Positions 28,049-38,137 of a DNA stretch of 64,000 bases are shown here, piece by piece; position 1 is the first letter of the stretch; the number at the start of each line of letters is the position of its first letter. This DNA is from JAFGGG01 sp964638895 (lineage in GTDB: Bacteria; Spirochaetota; Spirochaetia; SZUA-6; RPPD01): the NCBI GenBank assembly GCA_964638895.1, contig CAZWYY010000008.1, forward strand, positions 14,967 to 78,966, in the 5' to 3' direction. The notes beneath the pieces were generated by a model. The model did no database searches. It was not told where the DNA came from and saw only the letters and a program-made list of their open reading frames with translations. The translations under genes were made by a program, and so were the position numbers.

Positions 28049-28077
28049 TTGCAAGCCTACCCTATTTCCGGTATTTT
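28049..28077 (+). promoter_or_regulatory. Candidate uvrA promoter
   Basis: TTGCAA (28049-28054), a 17-nt spacer and TATTTT (28072-28077). The predicted start near 28084 leaves ~23 nt, including TAGGG, before the TTG start codon. I see no LexA-box-like dyad. Confidence 0.4.
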
Positions 28078-28106
28078 TTTACATAAACGATTGTAGGGTA
28101 TAAAAT

Positions 28107-30923
28107 TTGAAGAACATCATCATCAAGGGCGCGAGGGAGCATAACCTCAAGAACATCGATCTTGTGCTGCCCCGCGATAAACTCATAGTGGTCTCCGGAA
28201 TCAGCGGTTCCGGCAAATCATCATTGGCCTTCGATACCATTTTCGCCGAGGGCCAGCGCCGGTATGTGGAATCGCTTTCCGCCTATGCCAGGCAGTTCCT
28301 GGGCCGGTTGAATAAACCCGACCTTGATTACATCGAGGGGCTGTCTCCCGCGATTTCCATAGAGCAGAAAACCACGCACAAGAACCCGCGCTCCACCGTG
28401 GGTACTGTTACGGAGATATACGACTATCTGCGGCTGCTTTTCGCCCGCATAGGCGTGCCGCATTGCCCGCAGTGCGGCAGGAAGATCGAAGAGCAGTCGC
28501 TGGATCAAATTCTGGATACCATCCTGTCTTACAATGAAGGAACCAGGATTATGATTCTGGCCCCCCTTATCAAGGGAAGAAAAGGGGAACACCAGAAACT
28601 GCTTGCTGACGCCCGGCGTTCGGGATTCGCCCGCATCCGCCTGGACGGGGAGATCATCTCCCTGGAACAGGAGATAAAGCCGGATAAAAACAAAAAACAT
28701 TCGCTTGAAATCGTGGTGGACAGACTGACGGTCCACTCGGAAAACCGGCAGCGCCTGGCCGAATCGGTGGAGGCCGCGTTGGAGCTTGCCGCCGGAAAGC
28801 TCATTGTGCTTAAAGAAACCGCGGCCGGGCAGGAGGAGCACTTTTTTTCCCAGACCCACGCCTGCGCTCAATGCGGCCTGAGTATTCCGGAGCTGCAGCC
28901 CCGGTTGTTTTCATTCAACAATCCGTACGGGGCCTGCCCCGACTGCTCGGGACTGGGCGTTACCCTGGAGTTCGATCCGGATCTGGTGGTTCCGGACCAA
29001 AGCATGTCGTTTAACCAGGGGGCGATCGCGGCTTACAACCCGGATGCCAACTGGTACCGGAGCATATTCAGGTCTTTAGCCGCTCATTATCATTTCAGCC
29101 TGGATACGCCGTTCGACCGCCTGCCCAGGCATGTGTTCCGGGCCATTCTTTACGGCACCGAAGAGATAATCGATTTCACCTATACGAACAGGGAGCGTCA
29201 GGGTAAGTGGGAGTATTCGACCAATTTCAAAGGGGTGCTGCCCGATTTAAAGCGTCGTTACCTTGAGACAAAATCCGATTATATAAAGGAATGGCTTGAG
29301 GGCTACATGCGGCAGAAGGAGTGCACCACATGCAAGGGCAAGCGGCTGCGCCCCGAAAGCCTGGCGGTAACCGTGGACCACAAGAATATCTACGAGGTTT
29401 CTATTTTATCCGTAAAGGAGGCGCATGAGTTTTTCGGCCGGCTGGATCTTACGGAGACCCAGATGAAGATCGCGCACCAGGTGTTGAAGGAAATCCGGGC
29501 GCGCTTGGAGTTTATGCAGAACGTGGGCCTGGAATACCTGACCCTGGAACGGCGGGCCGCGACGTTGTCGGGCGGGGAGGCCCAGCGCATCCGGCTGGCC
29601 ACCCAGATCGGCTCCTCCCTGGTCGGCGTGCTGTATATTTTGGACGAACCCACCATCGGTCTGCACCAGAGGGACAACACGCGGCTGATCAATACCCTGA
29701 AGCACCTGCGTGATATCGGGAATACGCTGATTGTGGTGGAGCACGATGAGCAGACCCTGCGCACCGCCGATTATATCGTGGACCTGGGACCCGGGGCGGG
29801 AGTGCACGGCGGACAGGTGGTGGCCGAGGGAAGCCTGGAACAAATTATCGCCAACAAGCGCTCGCTTACGGGAAAATTTCTGTCCGGAAAACTCACCATA
29901 GAAAAAAGGAAGAAGAGGCGTATGCCTCCGGACAGGGCCGTCACCATCAAGGGCGCGCGCGAACATAACCTGAAAAAGATTGATGTAAGTTTTCCCCTGG
30001 GTATCCTCACGGTGATTACGGGCGTATCGGGTTCAGGCAAATCCACGCTGCTGTCCGATCTGCTGTATCCCATTCTTGCCAATAAAGTAAGAAGGACACA
30101 TTACGCCGAGGGCGCTTACGGCGGAATCAAAGGCGCAGAGCAGATAGACAAGGTGATAAACATCGATCAGAGCCCCATTGGCAGGACGCCCCGCTCCAAT
30201 CCGGCCACGTACGTGGGGTTGTTCACCCCCATCCGCGATCTCATGGCCAGGCTGCCGGAATCACGGGCCCGCGGGTACAGACCGGGCCGGTTTTCCTTCA
30301 ATGTCAGGGGCGGCCGCTGTGAAAACTGCGGAGGAGACGGCACCATCAGAATAGAGATGCATTTTCTGCCGGACGTATACATCACCTGTGATGTGTGCAA
30401 GGGCAAACGGTACAACCGTGAAACCCTGGAGGTGAGGTACAAAGGGAAAAATATCTATGAGATCCTGGAACTGACCGTGGATGAGGCCTACGATTTCTTT
30501 AAAAAAATCCCCGCCGTCGAACGAAAGCTGAAAACACTGAAGGCCGTGGGCCTGGGCTATATCGGGTTGGGGCAGTCCGCCCTCACCCTATCGGGCGGTG
30601 AGGCACAGCGCGTAAAGCTTGCGCTGGAGCTCTCCAAGCGGAGCACGGGAAACACGTTTTATCTGCTGGATGAACCCACAACGGGGCTGCATTTCTCCGA
30701 TGTAAAAAAACTCATGGAGGTACTGCACCTGCTTGTGGACCAGGGCAATACCGTGGTGCTGATCGAACACAATATGGATGTGATAAAGCAGGCCGATTAC
30801 ATCATAGACCTGGGTCCTGAAGGCGGAGACAAGGGCGGCGAGCTGGTGTGTGCCGGCACCCCGGAGCAGGTGGTAAGGTGTGAGAGGTCATATACGGGCA
30901 GGTATCTGAAGGATTATTTGTAG
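28107..30923 (+). CDS. uvrA: Excinuclease ABC subunit A
   Basis: This 938-residue DNA-damage sensor of nucleotide excision repair has two ABC ATPase units. Walker A motifs are GISGSGKSSLAF (near residue 31) and GVSGSGKSTLL (near residue 640); both signature motifs LSGGEAQR are present. Zinc-binding pairs are visible in the first unit (CAQC with CPDC) and the second (CENC with CDVC). The length is typical. Translation starts at TTG 28107 with MKNIIIKGAREHNL, the conserved UvrA N-terminus. It is followed 48 bp later by the LptD-like gene on the same strand. No uvrB or uvrC is in the window. Confidence 0.97.
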   Translation: MKNIIIKGAREHNLKNIDLVLPRDKLIVVSGISGSGKSSLAFDTIFAEGQRRYVESLSAYARQFLGRLNKPDLDYIEGLSPAISIEQKTTHKNPRSTVGTVTEIYDYLRLLFARIGVPHCPQCGRKIEEQSLDQILDTILSYNEGTRIMILAPLIKGRKGEHQKLLADARRSGFARIRLDGEIISLEQEIKPDKNKKHSLEIVVDRLTVHSENRQRLAESVEAALELAAGKLIVLKETAAGQEEHFFSQTHACAQCGLSIPELQPRLFSFNNPYGACPDCSGLGVTLEFDPDLVVPDQSMSFNQGAIAAYNPDANWYRSIFRSLAAHYHFSLDTPFDRLPRHVFRAILYGTEEIIDFTYTNRERQGKWEYSTNFKGVLPDLKRRYLETKSDYIKEWLEGYMRQKECTTCKGKRLRPESLAVTVDHKNIYEVSILSVKEAHEFFGRLDLTETQMKIAHQVLKEIRARLEFMQNVGLEYLTLERRAATLSGGEAQRIRLATQIGSSLVGVLYILDEPTIGLHQRDNTRLINTLKHLRDIGNTLIVVEHDEQTLRTADYIVDLGPGAGVHGGQVVAEGSLEQIIANKRSLTGKFLSGKLTIEKRKKRRMPPDRAVTIKGAREHNLKKIDVSFPLGILTVITGVSGSGKSTLLSDLLYPILANKVRRTHYAEGAYGGIKGAEQIDKVINIDQSPIGRTPRSNPATYVGLFTPIRDLMARLPESRARGYRPGRFSFNVRGGRCENCGGDGTIRIEMHFLPDVYITCDVCKGKRYNRETLEVRYKGKNIYEILELTVDEAYDFFKKIPAVERKLKTLKAVGLGYIGLGQSALTLSGGEAQRVKLALELSKRSTGNTFYLLDEPTTGLHFSDVKKLMEVLHLLVDQGNTVVLIEHNMDVIKQADYIIDLGPEGGDKGGELVCAGTPEQVVRCERSYTGRYLKDYL

Positions 30924-30971
30924 GGGAATATTCCGTCCGCAAAACATAGAGGATAAGCCGCGAATGGTGGT

Positions 30972-33900
30972 ATGAAAAAACTTGTTTGGGCGCTGCTATT
31001 TATTATCTGTACACGGCTGCTCGTTTTTCCCCAGGAGAACGGCAGCCCTTCCGACGGTTCCCCCGCGGCGACCAAGGAAAAAAAAGATACCAAAACCCTG
31101 CTGCAAGACACACTGGGCCTGGATATAGACACGGCAAGCTACTTTGAGCTTGTGGCCTGGTGCAGGACTATGGGGCTGGATGATTCCGGGTCCCGTACGG
31201 ACCTCCAGCGGCGCCTGCGGGCCCATTTTGATATTTCCCCGGAAGTCGCAGAAGCCAAGACAAAGGCCAAAAGAATTGAGATCCGGTCGGCCGAGTCTTC
31301 GGAGTATTTTTCCATAGAGGAGGTTGATGAGGACTATATTCTGCTGCGGGGAAAAGTTGAGCTGATATTTACCGAAGAGGACGGCCAGACCACCCATACC
31401 ATAAAGGCCGAGCGCATCCTGTACAACCAGTCCCTTAATGTAATTTCGGCCGAGGGCAATATAGAATACACACGCAAGAGGGGGGAGGAGGAAGAGGTAT
31501 TCCGAGGGCAGAGTTTTATTTTTGACGTTAAAAAGTGGGGTGGTGTTTTTTATAAAGCCAGGGGCGAGCAGGAGAAAGAGGTGGAGGACAACAAAATCCT
31601 CTTTGTCTATACCGGGGACACGATCTCCCGCCTGGAAAACGAAACCGTCATCCTGGAAAAGGGTGCCATCACCTCAAGCAAGGATCTTGATAATCCCAAT
31701 TACAAGATAACAGCCGGCAAGATATGGGTGTTCGCGCCCGGTGAATGGGCCGTACAGGACGCGGTACTCTATGTGGGAAGAATCCCCATGTTATACGTTC
31801 CCTTTTTTTTCCACGCAGGAGACGAGCTGTTTTTTCACCCGGTTGTGGGGTATAGGGACCGCGAGGGTTATTTTTTACAGACCACCACCTATTTCATCGG
31901 GCAAAAAGAAACCAAGCCCAGCGTTTTTTCCTTTTTACAGTTTGAGGAACAGAAAGACGAGCAAACCTCCCCACTGTACGAACAGGTATGGCGCGGCCTG
32001 TTTCTACATAAAAAACGAAAAATAGCCCGGCAGAACGGTGAAGCGGAACAGGGCGCACCGACGGTTACGGGCGCGTTCAAAACACTCAAACTATATCTGG
32101 ATTTCTACAGCCGGCTGGGGGGATTTACGGGTGTTTTACTGGATATGGACCCGGTTTTCACGCTTAAGGGCGGCATAGGCATAAGCAGGAGTATTTTTTT
32201 CGGATCAGAAGGGTATACGCCGTTTTATAACGGCAAGGAATATTGGAACAACGGGTATTTTTTCGGCTATGAGCTTCCTTTTCGCTTCGGTTTGGAAACC
32301 GAGTTTAACGTAACCGCCGGAATTCTGAAAAAATTGTCCGGTAGTTTTGAAATGTATTCCGATCCGTTTTTTACCACCGATTTCTACGATCGCTCCGAAG
32401 ATATAGACTGGCAGGAGGTGCTGGGAATTCAGATAAAGGAGAAATCCGCGCAGGTTGTTCAATCACAGGACGTAAGCGCTTTGGAAAGAAAAAATATTTC
32501 CTGGACCCTGGACAGTAACATCGGCTTCGGCGGATTGTTTTCCACTCCGTACCTGTCAACGCTGGAGATAAAAACCTTTAATTTCCTTTTTGAATGGGAG
32601 AGCAAGTTTGTTCCCGATTATAATATCGATCCGACCATGTCCGATCCGAGCCGCATGTTCTATTACCCCAAGCGGATGGTGTTTCCCAATGCCACCTTGA
32701 GCCTGGGCGGGAATATTTTTTCGATAAAAGATACCCAGGAAGTGACGGAGGTCGGAAAGCAGGAAACTCCCTCCGAACCGGGTCTGGGTATCATATCCCC
32801 TTTCCCTGATGAGGTGACGGCGGAGCAGGCGCAGACGAAAAACGGCACTGAAATAAATATTCGTACGCCTGAGGAACAGCCGGATCTGCCCGTAACGCAT
32901 ACAAACCAGCTGTTCTCCACCTCGCTCAACTATACGTTCAACCAGAACATCACCATGGAGTATCCGTTTGACTACGGTCAATGGAATACGGTAGGCGATA
33001 TTGATTACAAGACCAGGTATGACAGTATGAAGCTGGACGGCGATTACTGGTTTACCTATAATATGAACGCGTGGAACAGCATGGTTGATCTGAACGTCAG
33101 ACTCAAGCTGACAGAGCGATATAAGACCCTATATGATAAATCCGACTCGGTGCCCCAGACGGAATGGGACGGCCTGCTGCTTTCGTCGTACCAATACTCC
33201 AATTTTACGACCACCAAGGAGACAAACTTCACCTACAAACCTTTCGTGGATAACGACCTTTTCAGCCAATCCAATATTACCTATAAGCTGTACTGGGATA
33301 TTTATAAATATGAGTTTGATGAGCTGGATAATAATACCCCGGTATACCGGGACAATATTTTTCTTTGGAACAAGCAGAAGGTATCGCAGCATGAGGTTGC
33401 GGGCAGCCTTGTGTACCAGCCGGCGGACAAGCCCAATTTCCTCAAGGTTACCTATGATATGCCCCCCACGCTGGGCAGCCTTGAAACCGAGCTTAATTTC
33501 TTTGTATGGATTACCCACACCATAATGGTATGTGAGTACCAGCAGAACGCAACCACCGAAGACTGGGCCTTCCAGCCATTAAGTGTTACCGAGGAGGTAA
33601 CCCTGGAAAATTATTTTATGTTTAAGAGCATCTATCGTTATGATATCGAGAACGACCGCTCCAAGGATTTAAAGAACACCCTGAACCTTTTACCGTACCA
33701 ATATAACTCGGGCCAAATGTACCTGTTAACGCAAATTTTTGATCTGAACTTTGAAGAGGACACCATAGACAAAAGCGAGTCAACTATGCGGCTTTGGTTT
33801 TTTTCCGCTGATTTTCTGGCCAGATATATGTATCCGCTCAATCCCCTGGGCAGGGTTTCGTCAACCGATAAGGAGTTTCTGGCCAGTAAGCTGAGCTTCA

Positions 33901-34460
33901 ACCTGAATTACGATACGGGCACACTCTATTTCTGGCTGAACAGAATTCGCATGGACACAAGAATAAGCTCGTCACTCAACATCGACCTTCAGCAGTATGT
34001 GGCCAGTAACCTTACTTTTACGTTCGAATTTGTATTCTATATACATGAGTTTTTAAACATAACCTTAAAAACCACGACCATAAACGATAACGTGTATCGT
34101 TATATTCCCGGTTTCCCCGAAGCCGTGAGCCGGGCCATATCAGACGATTACGGTGTGAATGTGGATATCGGATGGGTGAATCCCCTGGAAGACCTGTGGA
34201 ACTCATTCAAGTTCTGGGATACGGACGCCCGCTACCGCTCGTTTTTTAAACTCAAAGACGTAAGCGTCACCGTTACTCATCATCTGGGAGACTGGGATCT
34301 CTCCCTTACCTTTAACGGCGCCTTCCAACAGGAGCTGCAGACCGACGGAAGCACCAAGTATGAATGGACCCCGGTTGTTTCAATCTCGTTAAAATGGAAT
34401 CCCATCCCCGAGATCGATACCGAGATCCATTATGATAAGGATGCGGGCATGACCTTCTAA
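30972..34460 (+). CDS. lptD: LptD/OstA-like outer-membrane assembly protein
   Basis: This 1162-residue protein has a signal peptide (residues 1 to ~18). A short helical region at about residues 50-85 (SYFELVAWCRTMGLDDSG, then DLQRRLRAHF) resembles a SAP motif. An OstA/LptA-like beta-jellyroll follows (about residues 95-270, with RILYNQSLNVISAEGNIEY and VLYVGRIPMLYVPFFF). The rest is a large Tyr/Phe-rich barrel. In Gram-negatives LptD inserts lipopolysaccharide at the outer membrane; treponemal homologues exist even where LPS is lacking, so the cargo here is uncertain. The usual partner LptE is not evident. It lies 48 bp behind uvrA and is followed by a new promoter. Confidence 0.8.
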   Translation: MKKLVWALLFIICTRLLVFPQENGSPSDGSPAATKEKKDTKTLLQDTLGLDIDTASYFELVAWCRTMGLDDSGSRTDLQRRLRAHFDISPEVAEAKTKAKRIEIRSAESSEYFSIEEVDEDYILLRGKVELIFTEEDGQTTHTIKAERILYNQSLNVISAEGNIEYTRKRGEEEEVFRGQSFIFDVKKWGGVFYKARGEQEKEVEDNKILFVYTGDTISRLENETVILEKGAITSSKDLDNPNYKITAGKIWVFAPGEWAVQDAVLYVGRIPMLYVPFFFHAGDELFFHPVVGYRDREGYFLQTTTYFIGQKETKPSVFSFLQFEEQKDEQTSPLYEQVWRGLFLHKKRKIARQNGEAEQGAPTVTGAFKTLKLYLDFYSRLGGFTGVLLDMDPVFTLKGGIGISRSIFFGSEGYTPFYNGKEYWNNGYFFGYELPFRFGLETEFNVTAGILKKLSGSFEMYSDPFFTTDFYDRSEDIDWQEVLGIQIKEKSAQVVQSQDVSALERKNISWTLDSNIGFGGLFSTPYLSTLEIKTFNFLFEWESKFVPDYNIDPTMSDPSRMFYYPKRMVFPNATLSLGGNIFSIKDTQEVTEVGKQETPSEPGLGIISPFPDEVTAEQAQTKNGTEINIRTPEEQPDLPVTHTNQLFSTSLNYTFNQNITMEYPFDYGQWNTVGDIDYKTRYDSMKLDGDYWFTYNMNAWNSMVDLNVRLKLTERYKTLYDKSDSVPQTEWDGLLLSSYQYSNFTTTKETNFTYKPFVDNDLFSQSNITYKLYWDIYKYEFDELDNNTPVYRDNIFLWNKQKVSQHEVAGSLVYQPADKPNFLKVTYDMPPTLGSLETELNFFVWITHTIMVCEYQQNATTEDWAFQPLSVTEEVTLENYFMFKSIYRYDIENDRSKDLKNTLNLLPYQYNSGQMYLLTQIFDLNFEEDTIDKSESTMRLWFFSADFLARYMYPLNPLGRVSSTDKEFLASKLSFNLNYDTGTLYFWLNRIRMDTRISSSLNIDLQQYVASNLTFTFEFVFYIHEFLNITLKTTTINDNVYRYIPGFPEAVSRAISDDYGVNVDIGWVNPLEDLWNSFKFWDTDARYRSFFKLKDVSVTVTHHLGDWDLSLTFNGAFQQELQTDGSTKYEWTPVVSISLKWNPIPEIDTEIHYDKDAGMTF

Positions 34461-34475
34461 GGGCCTGTTAAAAGC

Positions 34476-34505
34476 TTGACTTTGGGTGGCCGATCTTTGT
34501 AGAAT
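34476..34505 (+). promoter_or_regulatory. Promoter of the phoH-pgpH-ybeY-corC operon
   Basis: TTGACT (34476-34481), an 18-nt spacer and TAGAAT (34500-34505), just before the strong AAGGAGG ribosome site at 34514-34520. Confidence 0.6.
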
Positions 34506-34525
34506 AGAGATATAAGGAGGACGTA

Positions 34526-35488
34526 CTGAGTAAAGGTCCCACATTGGTTCTCGAGAATGTTGACAACCTGCACGAGCTGTTCGGGGAAAACGATAAAAAT
34601 CTTACACTTATAGAAAAACTTTTAGGAGCCAAGGTTTTTATTAAGGGGAACGAGATTTTTCTGGATACGGACGATGAAGACAAGAGGGCCGTTTTAAAGG
34701 ATATTCTGGCCCAGTTGGAGGATTATATCAGGTTGGGGCAGGTGCCCGGTACGGATTTAATAAAGGCCATTCACGGTTCACTTAACAAGGGCAAGGGAGA
34801 AAAGGTCGATTTTTTAAAAGAGACCTTTATTGTCATCCCTCATGGAACGCACAAGGTATTCCCTAAAACCTACAACCAGGCACTCTACATTGACGCCATA
34901 AACAAATACGAGATGATTTTCGGCATCGGTCCGGCGGGTACGGGCAAGACCTATCTGGCGGTGGCCCTGGCCCTGAAATACGTGTTAAGCCGCAGTTTGC
35001 GCAAGCTGATAGTCACCAGGCCGGTGGTGGAGGCGGGAGAGAGTCTGGGGTTTTTACCCGGTGATCTTACGCAAAAGATAAATCCCTACCTGCGGCCCAT
35101 AGATGACGCCATCCAAAACCTGGTGCCTGTCGAAGTGATCCGGAAAATGGAAGAGAACGGGACCATCGAAATAGCGCCGCTGGCCTATATGAGGGGCAGA
35201 ACCCTGGCCGACTGTGTGGTTATTCTTGACGAGGCCCAGAATACGTCGCAGGAACAGATGAAGATGCTCCTCACCCGCATCGGGGAAGGCACCAAAACCA
35301 TTATTACCGGAGATATAACCCAGATAGATCTGCCCGTAAAAAAGGAGTCAGGGCTGCTGCACGCCATCTCAATCATGAGACATATCAAAGAAATATATTT
35401 CCAGTTTTTTAAGGATACGGATGTGGTCAGGCATCAGCTTGTGCAAAAAATCGTAAAAGCATATGAAAAAGACAGTGCTGGACAATAA
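34526..35488 (+). CDS. phoH: PhoH-like ATPase, CTG start proposed
   Basis: This ~320-residue P-loop protein has Walker A GPAGTGKTYLA and Walker B VVILDEAQN, with TGDITQIDLP behind, as in PhoH/YbeZ. The family partners YbeY in RNA metabolism. The best ribosome site, AAGGAGG (34514-34520), is five bases before CTG 34526, giving a LSKGPTLVLENVDNLHELFG beginning. The next possible start, TTG 34544, is 23 bases from that site and has no other. No in-frame ATG exists between the promoter and 34544. The 3' end overlaps pgpH by 26 bp. Confidence 0.92.
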   Translation: MSKGPTLVLENVDNLHELFGENDKNLTLIEKLLGAKVFIKGNEIFLDTDDEDKRAVLKDILAQLEDYIRLGQVPGTDLIKAIHGSLNKGKGEKVDFLKETFIVIPHGTHKVFPKTYNQALYIDAINKYEMIFGIGPAGTGKTYLAVALALKYVLSRSLRKLIVTRPVVEAGESLGFLPGDLTQKINPYLRPIDDAIQNLVPVEVIRKMEENGTIEIAPLAYMRGRTLADCVVILDEAQNTSQEQMKMLLTRIGEGTKTIITGDITQIDLPVKKESGLLHAISIMRHIKEIYFQFFKDTDVVRHQLVQKIVKAYEKDSAGQ

Positions 35489-37679
35489 ATCTCCGGAAGG
35501 TTTTTTAAAACGAATCCTGCCGGTCAAAAAAAACATGCGCTTTAGTGTATTAATAGTCGGGATCTCTTTTATACTTGCAAATGTTATCATTATTTTCGCC
35601 ACCCAGTCGGGCAACCTGTTCCTCCGCTATAATATCGGGGAGTTCAAACTATATGAGCCCGCTCCTTCCACGTTTGTACTGGACCGGGATATCCTCTGGA
35701 TCGATGAAGACGCGACCCAAAAGGAACGGGAGAAAGCGGCCGCCACCGAGCCTCTGGTTTTCAGGATGAGCGATGATATTTCCGCTGAATGCCTTAAGGA
35801 TTTTATGAGCTTTCAAGACGAGATACTGGGCCGAAACCAGGAGGGCGCTGAGAACAGCCTGACTCCTCCCCGGTCACCGGATGAAAGCGTGATACGGTAC
35901 CTTGGAACCTCGCCCTATGCCGATCTGATTCTGGAAAACGCCAAACAGCTTCTACGTGAGGCGCTGCAAACCGGTATCGTGGATCTAACGGGCATAGAGG
36001 CCAGTTGGAAGGATGTCGTCAACATCAAAATACTGAAGCAGATAGATAAAAAACAGATAATTGAACTTGTTCCCATAAATGACATTATCCGCATCCAGGA
36101 CCTGCCCAAGTGGGTGGAAGAGAAATTGCTTGCGGTTTCTTACGATGACCCCAAGGCCAAGCAGGTAATCCTGGCCCTGGTGACGCATTTTTCCAGGGTG
36201 AACGGGTTTTATGATAAAACACAGACCGCGCTTAACCGCAAGGAAGCCATGGAACAAGTAAAACCGGTTGAGAAATGGCTTAAAAAGGATTCCATAGACG
36301 CAACCATAGTGGAAGAGGGGAAGACCGTCACCAAGGAGATTTATTCCAAAATTAAAGCCTATTGGCAGCACGCCGTAAAGGTAAACATCAATACAATCGT
36401 GGGTACCGTTTTCCTGTTTATCATTATTTTCGCCTTCACGATTTTTCTGCTGAATAAAAGCTTTATGCGGCGGGCCTTAAAATCCCAGGAAATTCTGTTG
36501 CTGGTAATCCTTGCCATGATCTATCTGGTTCTAAGCGTGGGACTGATGCATGTTCTTCCCGATGACAGGTGGTATCCGTTCTCCCTTATTCTGCCCACCG
36601 CGGTCTTATCCATCCTCATCACATTGGTTATCTCCGCCGAGGTAAGCGTCGTTTATTCGCTGTTCCTTTCGCTTTCCCTACTCTTGATTAAATCCGATAT
36701 CGCCACCTTTGCCTTTGCGTTTTTTTCAGCCATTGGGGGTATCGCGGTGGCCGTCAGAACCAAGGAGAGGATAGACCTGGTAAAGGCCGGTCTTTACCTG
36801 TCGGTTATTAATGGCGTCATCATCGCGGCCCTGGGATTCCTGAACAACCTGGGGGTTGTGGAAATTCTCTCACTTATGGCATGGGCCGCGGGCAACGGCT
36901 TTATGTGCGCCATCTTAAGCCTGGGATTTCTGCCCATCCTGGAGCACAGGCTGAATACGCCCACGAGGTTCCGTCTGATGGAGCTTTCCGACATTAACCT
37001 TCCGGTATTGAAACGCATGCTGGTGCTGGCCCCCGGCACCTATAACCATTCCATAAATGTGGCCAACCTGGCGGAGTCCGCCTGTGAGGAGATAGGGGCC
37101 AACGCCCTGCTGGCGCGCGTGGCCGCGTATTACCATGACATCGGTAAGCTTGATCAGCCCGAATACTTCATTGAAAATCAAAGCTCGTATAACATCCATG
37201 ACGAGTTGAAGCCGAGCCTGTCCGTGGCCGTAATCAAGTCTCATGTAAAATTGGGCGTAGAAAAGGCCAAAGAACTCAATCTGCCGCAGGCGGTCATAGA
37301 CATCATCACCCAGCACCACGGCAAGGCGGTGATCAGTTATTTTTATAACCGCGCCCTTAAAGACAACGGCAATAACAAGAAGGTATCACCGATTGAGTAT
37401 TCATATCCGGGGGTAAGGCCCCAGACCAAGGAGGCGGCGGTGGTTATGCTGGCCGACGGCGTGGAGGCGGCGTCACGCACGCTGAAAAAACCTTCCATGG
37501 CCAAGATAGAAAAGCTAATCTGGGGCATCATCGTAGACAAGTTCAATGCGGGTGAGCTTTCGGAGTGCACCCTTACCTTCAGCGACCTGGACACCATTAA
37601 AAAGGCGTTTGTGCAGATTATCGCCGGGTACTTTCACCAGCGCATTGAATATCCAAAGCTGAAAGAGGGCGTACGGTGA
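35463..37679 (+). CDS. pgpH: 7TMR-HD family c-di-AMP phosphodiesterase (PgpH/YqfF type)
   Basis: This 738-residue membrane protein has an N-terminal span (about residues 26-46), an extracytoplasmic 7TMR-HDED domain to ~315, a cluster of about seven spans (roughly 318-500), and a cytoplasmic HD hydrolase domain. The metal motif is YYHDIGK (His and Asp near residue 557), preceded by NHSINVANLAE. PgpH of Listeria and relatives degrade c-di-AMP. The gene overlaps phoH by 26 bp and ybeY by four, the standard arrangement in Gram-positives and spirochaetes. No diadenylate cyclase gene is in the window. Confidence 0.92.
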   Translation: MKKTVLDNKSPEGFLKRILPVKKNMRFSVLIVGISFILANVIIIFATQSGNLFLRYNIGEFKLYEPAPSTFVLDRDILWIDEDATQKEREKAAATEPLVFRMSDDISAECLKDFMSFQDEILGRNQEGAENSLTPPRSPDESVIRYLGTSPYADLILENAKQLLREALQTGIVDLTGIEASWKDVVNIKILKQIDKKQIIELVPINDIIRIQDLPKWVEEKLLAVSYDDPKAKQVILALVTHFSRVNGFYDKTQTALNRKEAMEQVKPVEKWLKKDSIDATIVEEGKTVTKEIYSKIKAYWQHAVKVNINTIVGTVFLFIIIFAFTIFLLNKSFMRRALKSQEILLLVILAMIYLVLSVGLMHVLPDDRWYPFSLILPTAVLSILITLVISAEVSVVYSLFLSLSLLLIKSDIATFAFAFFSAIGGIAVAVRTKERIDLVKAGLYLSVINGVIIAALGFLNNLGVVEILSLMAWAAGNGFMCAILSLGFLPILEHRLNTPTRFRLMELSDINLPVLKRMLVLAPGTYNHSINVANLAESACEEIGANALLARVAAYYHDIGKLDQPEYFIENQSSYNIHDELKPSLSVAVIKSHVKLGVEKAKELNLPQAVIDIITQHHGKAVISYFYNRALKDNGNNKKVSPIEYSYPGVRPQTKEAAVVMLADGVEAASRTLKKPSMAKIEKLIWGIIVDKFNAGELSECTLTFSDLDTIKKAFVQIIAGYFHQRIEYPKLKEGVR

Positions 37680-38137
37680 ACCGCGTCGATGTCACTGTAA
37701 CACACACACAGTCCCCGGAGGACCCCGATTACGCGGAACATGCCTGCAGACGGATTCTTAGCCTGCTTCACAAGGACGGGTGGGAGTTGTCGGTGCTGCT
37801 TGCCGATGATGAAACAATAAGGAAACTGAATAAGGAATACCGCGGAATCGACAAACCCACCGATATCCTCTCCTTTTCCCAGATGGAAGGCGGCGGGCTT
37901 CCCGGGCGGGAGGGTGCGGAATACATCCCGGCCGGTGATATCGTCATTTCATTGGACACCTTACATAAAAACTCACTGCGCAACCGGGTGACGCCGCGTG
38001 AAGAGCTGACACGACTCCTGGTACACGGCATATTGCACCTGGCCGGATTCGAACATAATGAGGAAGACTCACATGACCGGATGCTTGCGCTTCAGGAAAG
38101 CATTCTACGTGAACTGCTTAAGGAGAAAACCGATTGA
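37676..38137 (+). CDS. ybeY: Endoribonuclease YbeY (rRNA maturation factor)
   Basis: This 153-residue metallo-RNase has its zinc motif as HGILHLAGFEH near residues 119-129; a Glu replaces the usual Asp before the third His (GFEH versus GYDH), while the three His ligands are intact. YbeY matures rRNA and takes part in ribosome quality control. Translation starts at GTG 37676, overlapping the pgpH stop as GTGA, and the end overlaps corC as TTGA. Confidence 0.94.
   Translation: MNRVDVTVTHTQSPEDPDYAEHACRRILSLLHKDGWELSVLLADDETIRKLNKEYRGIDKPTDILSFSQMEGGGLPGREGAEYIPAGDIVISLDTLHKNSLRNRVTPREELTRLLVHGILHLAGFEHNEEDSHDRMLALQESILRELLKEKTD

Noticed and set aside
28099..28106. TATAAAAT box directly before the uvrA TTG
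   Set aside because: A -10 element here would start transcription inside the coding region; the promoter at 28049-28077 fits better.
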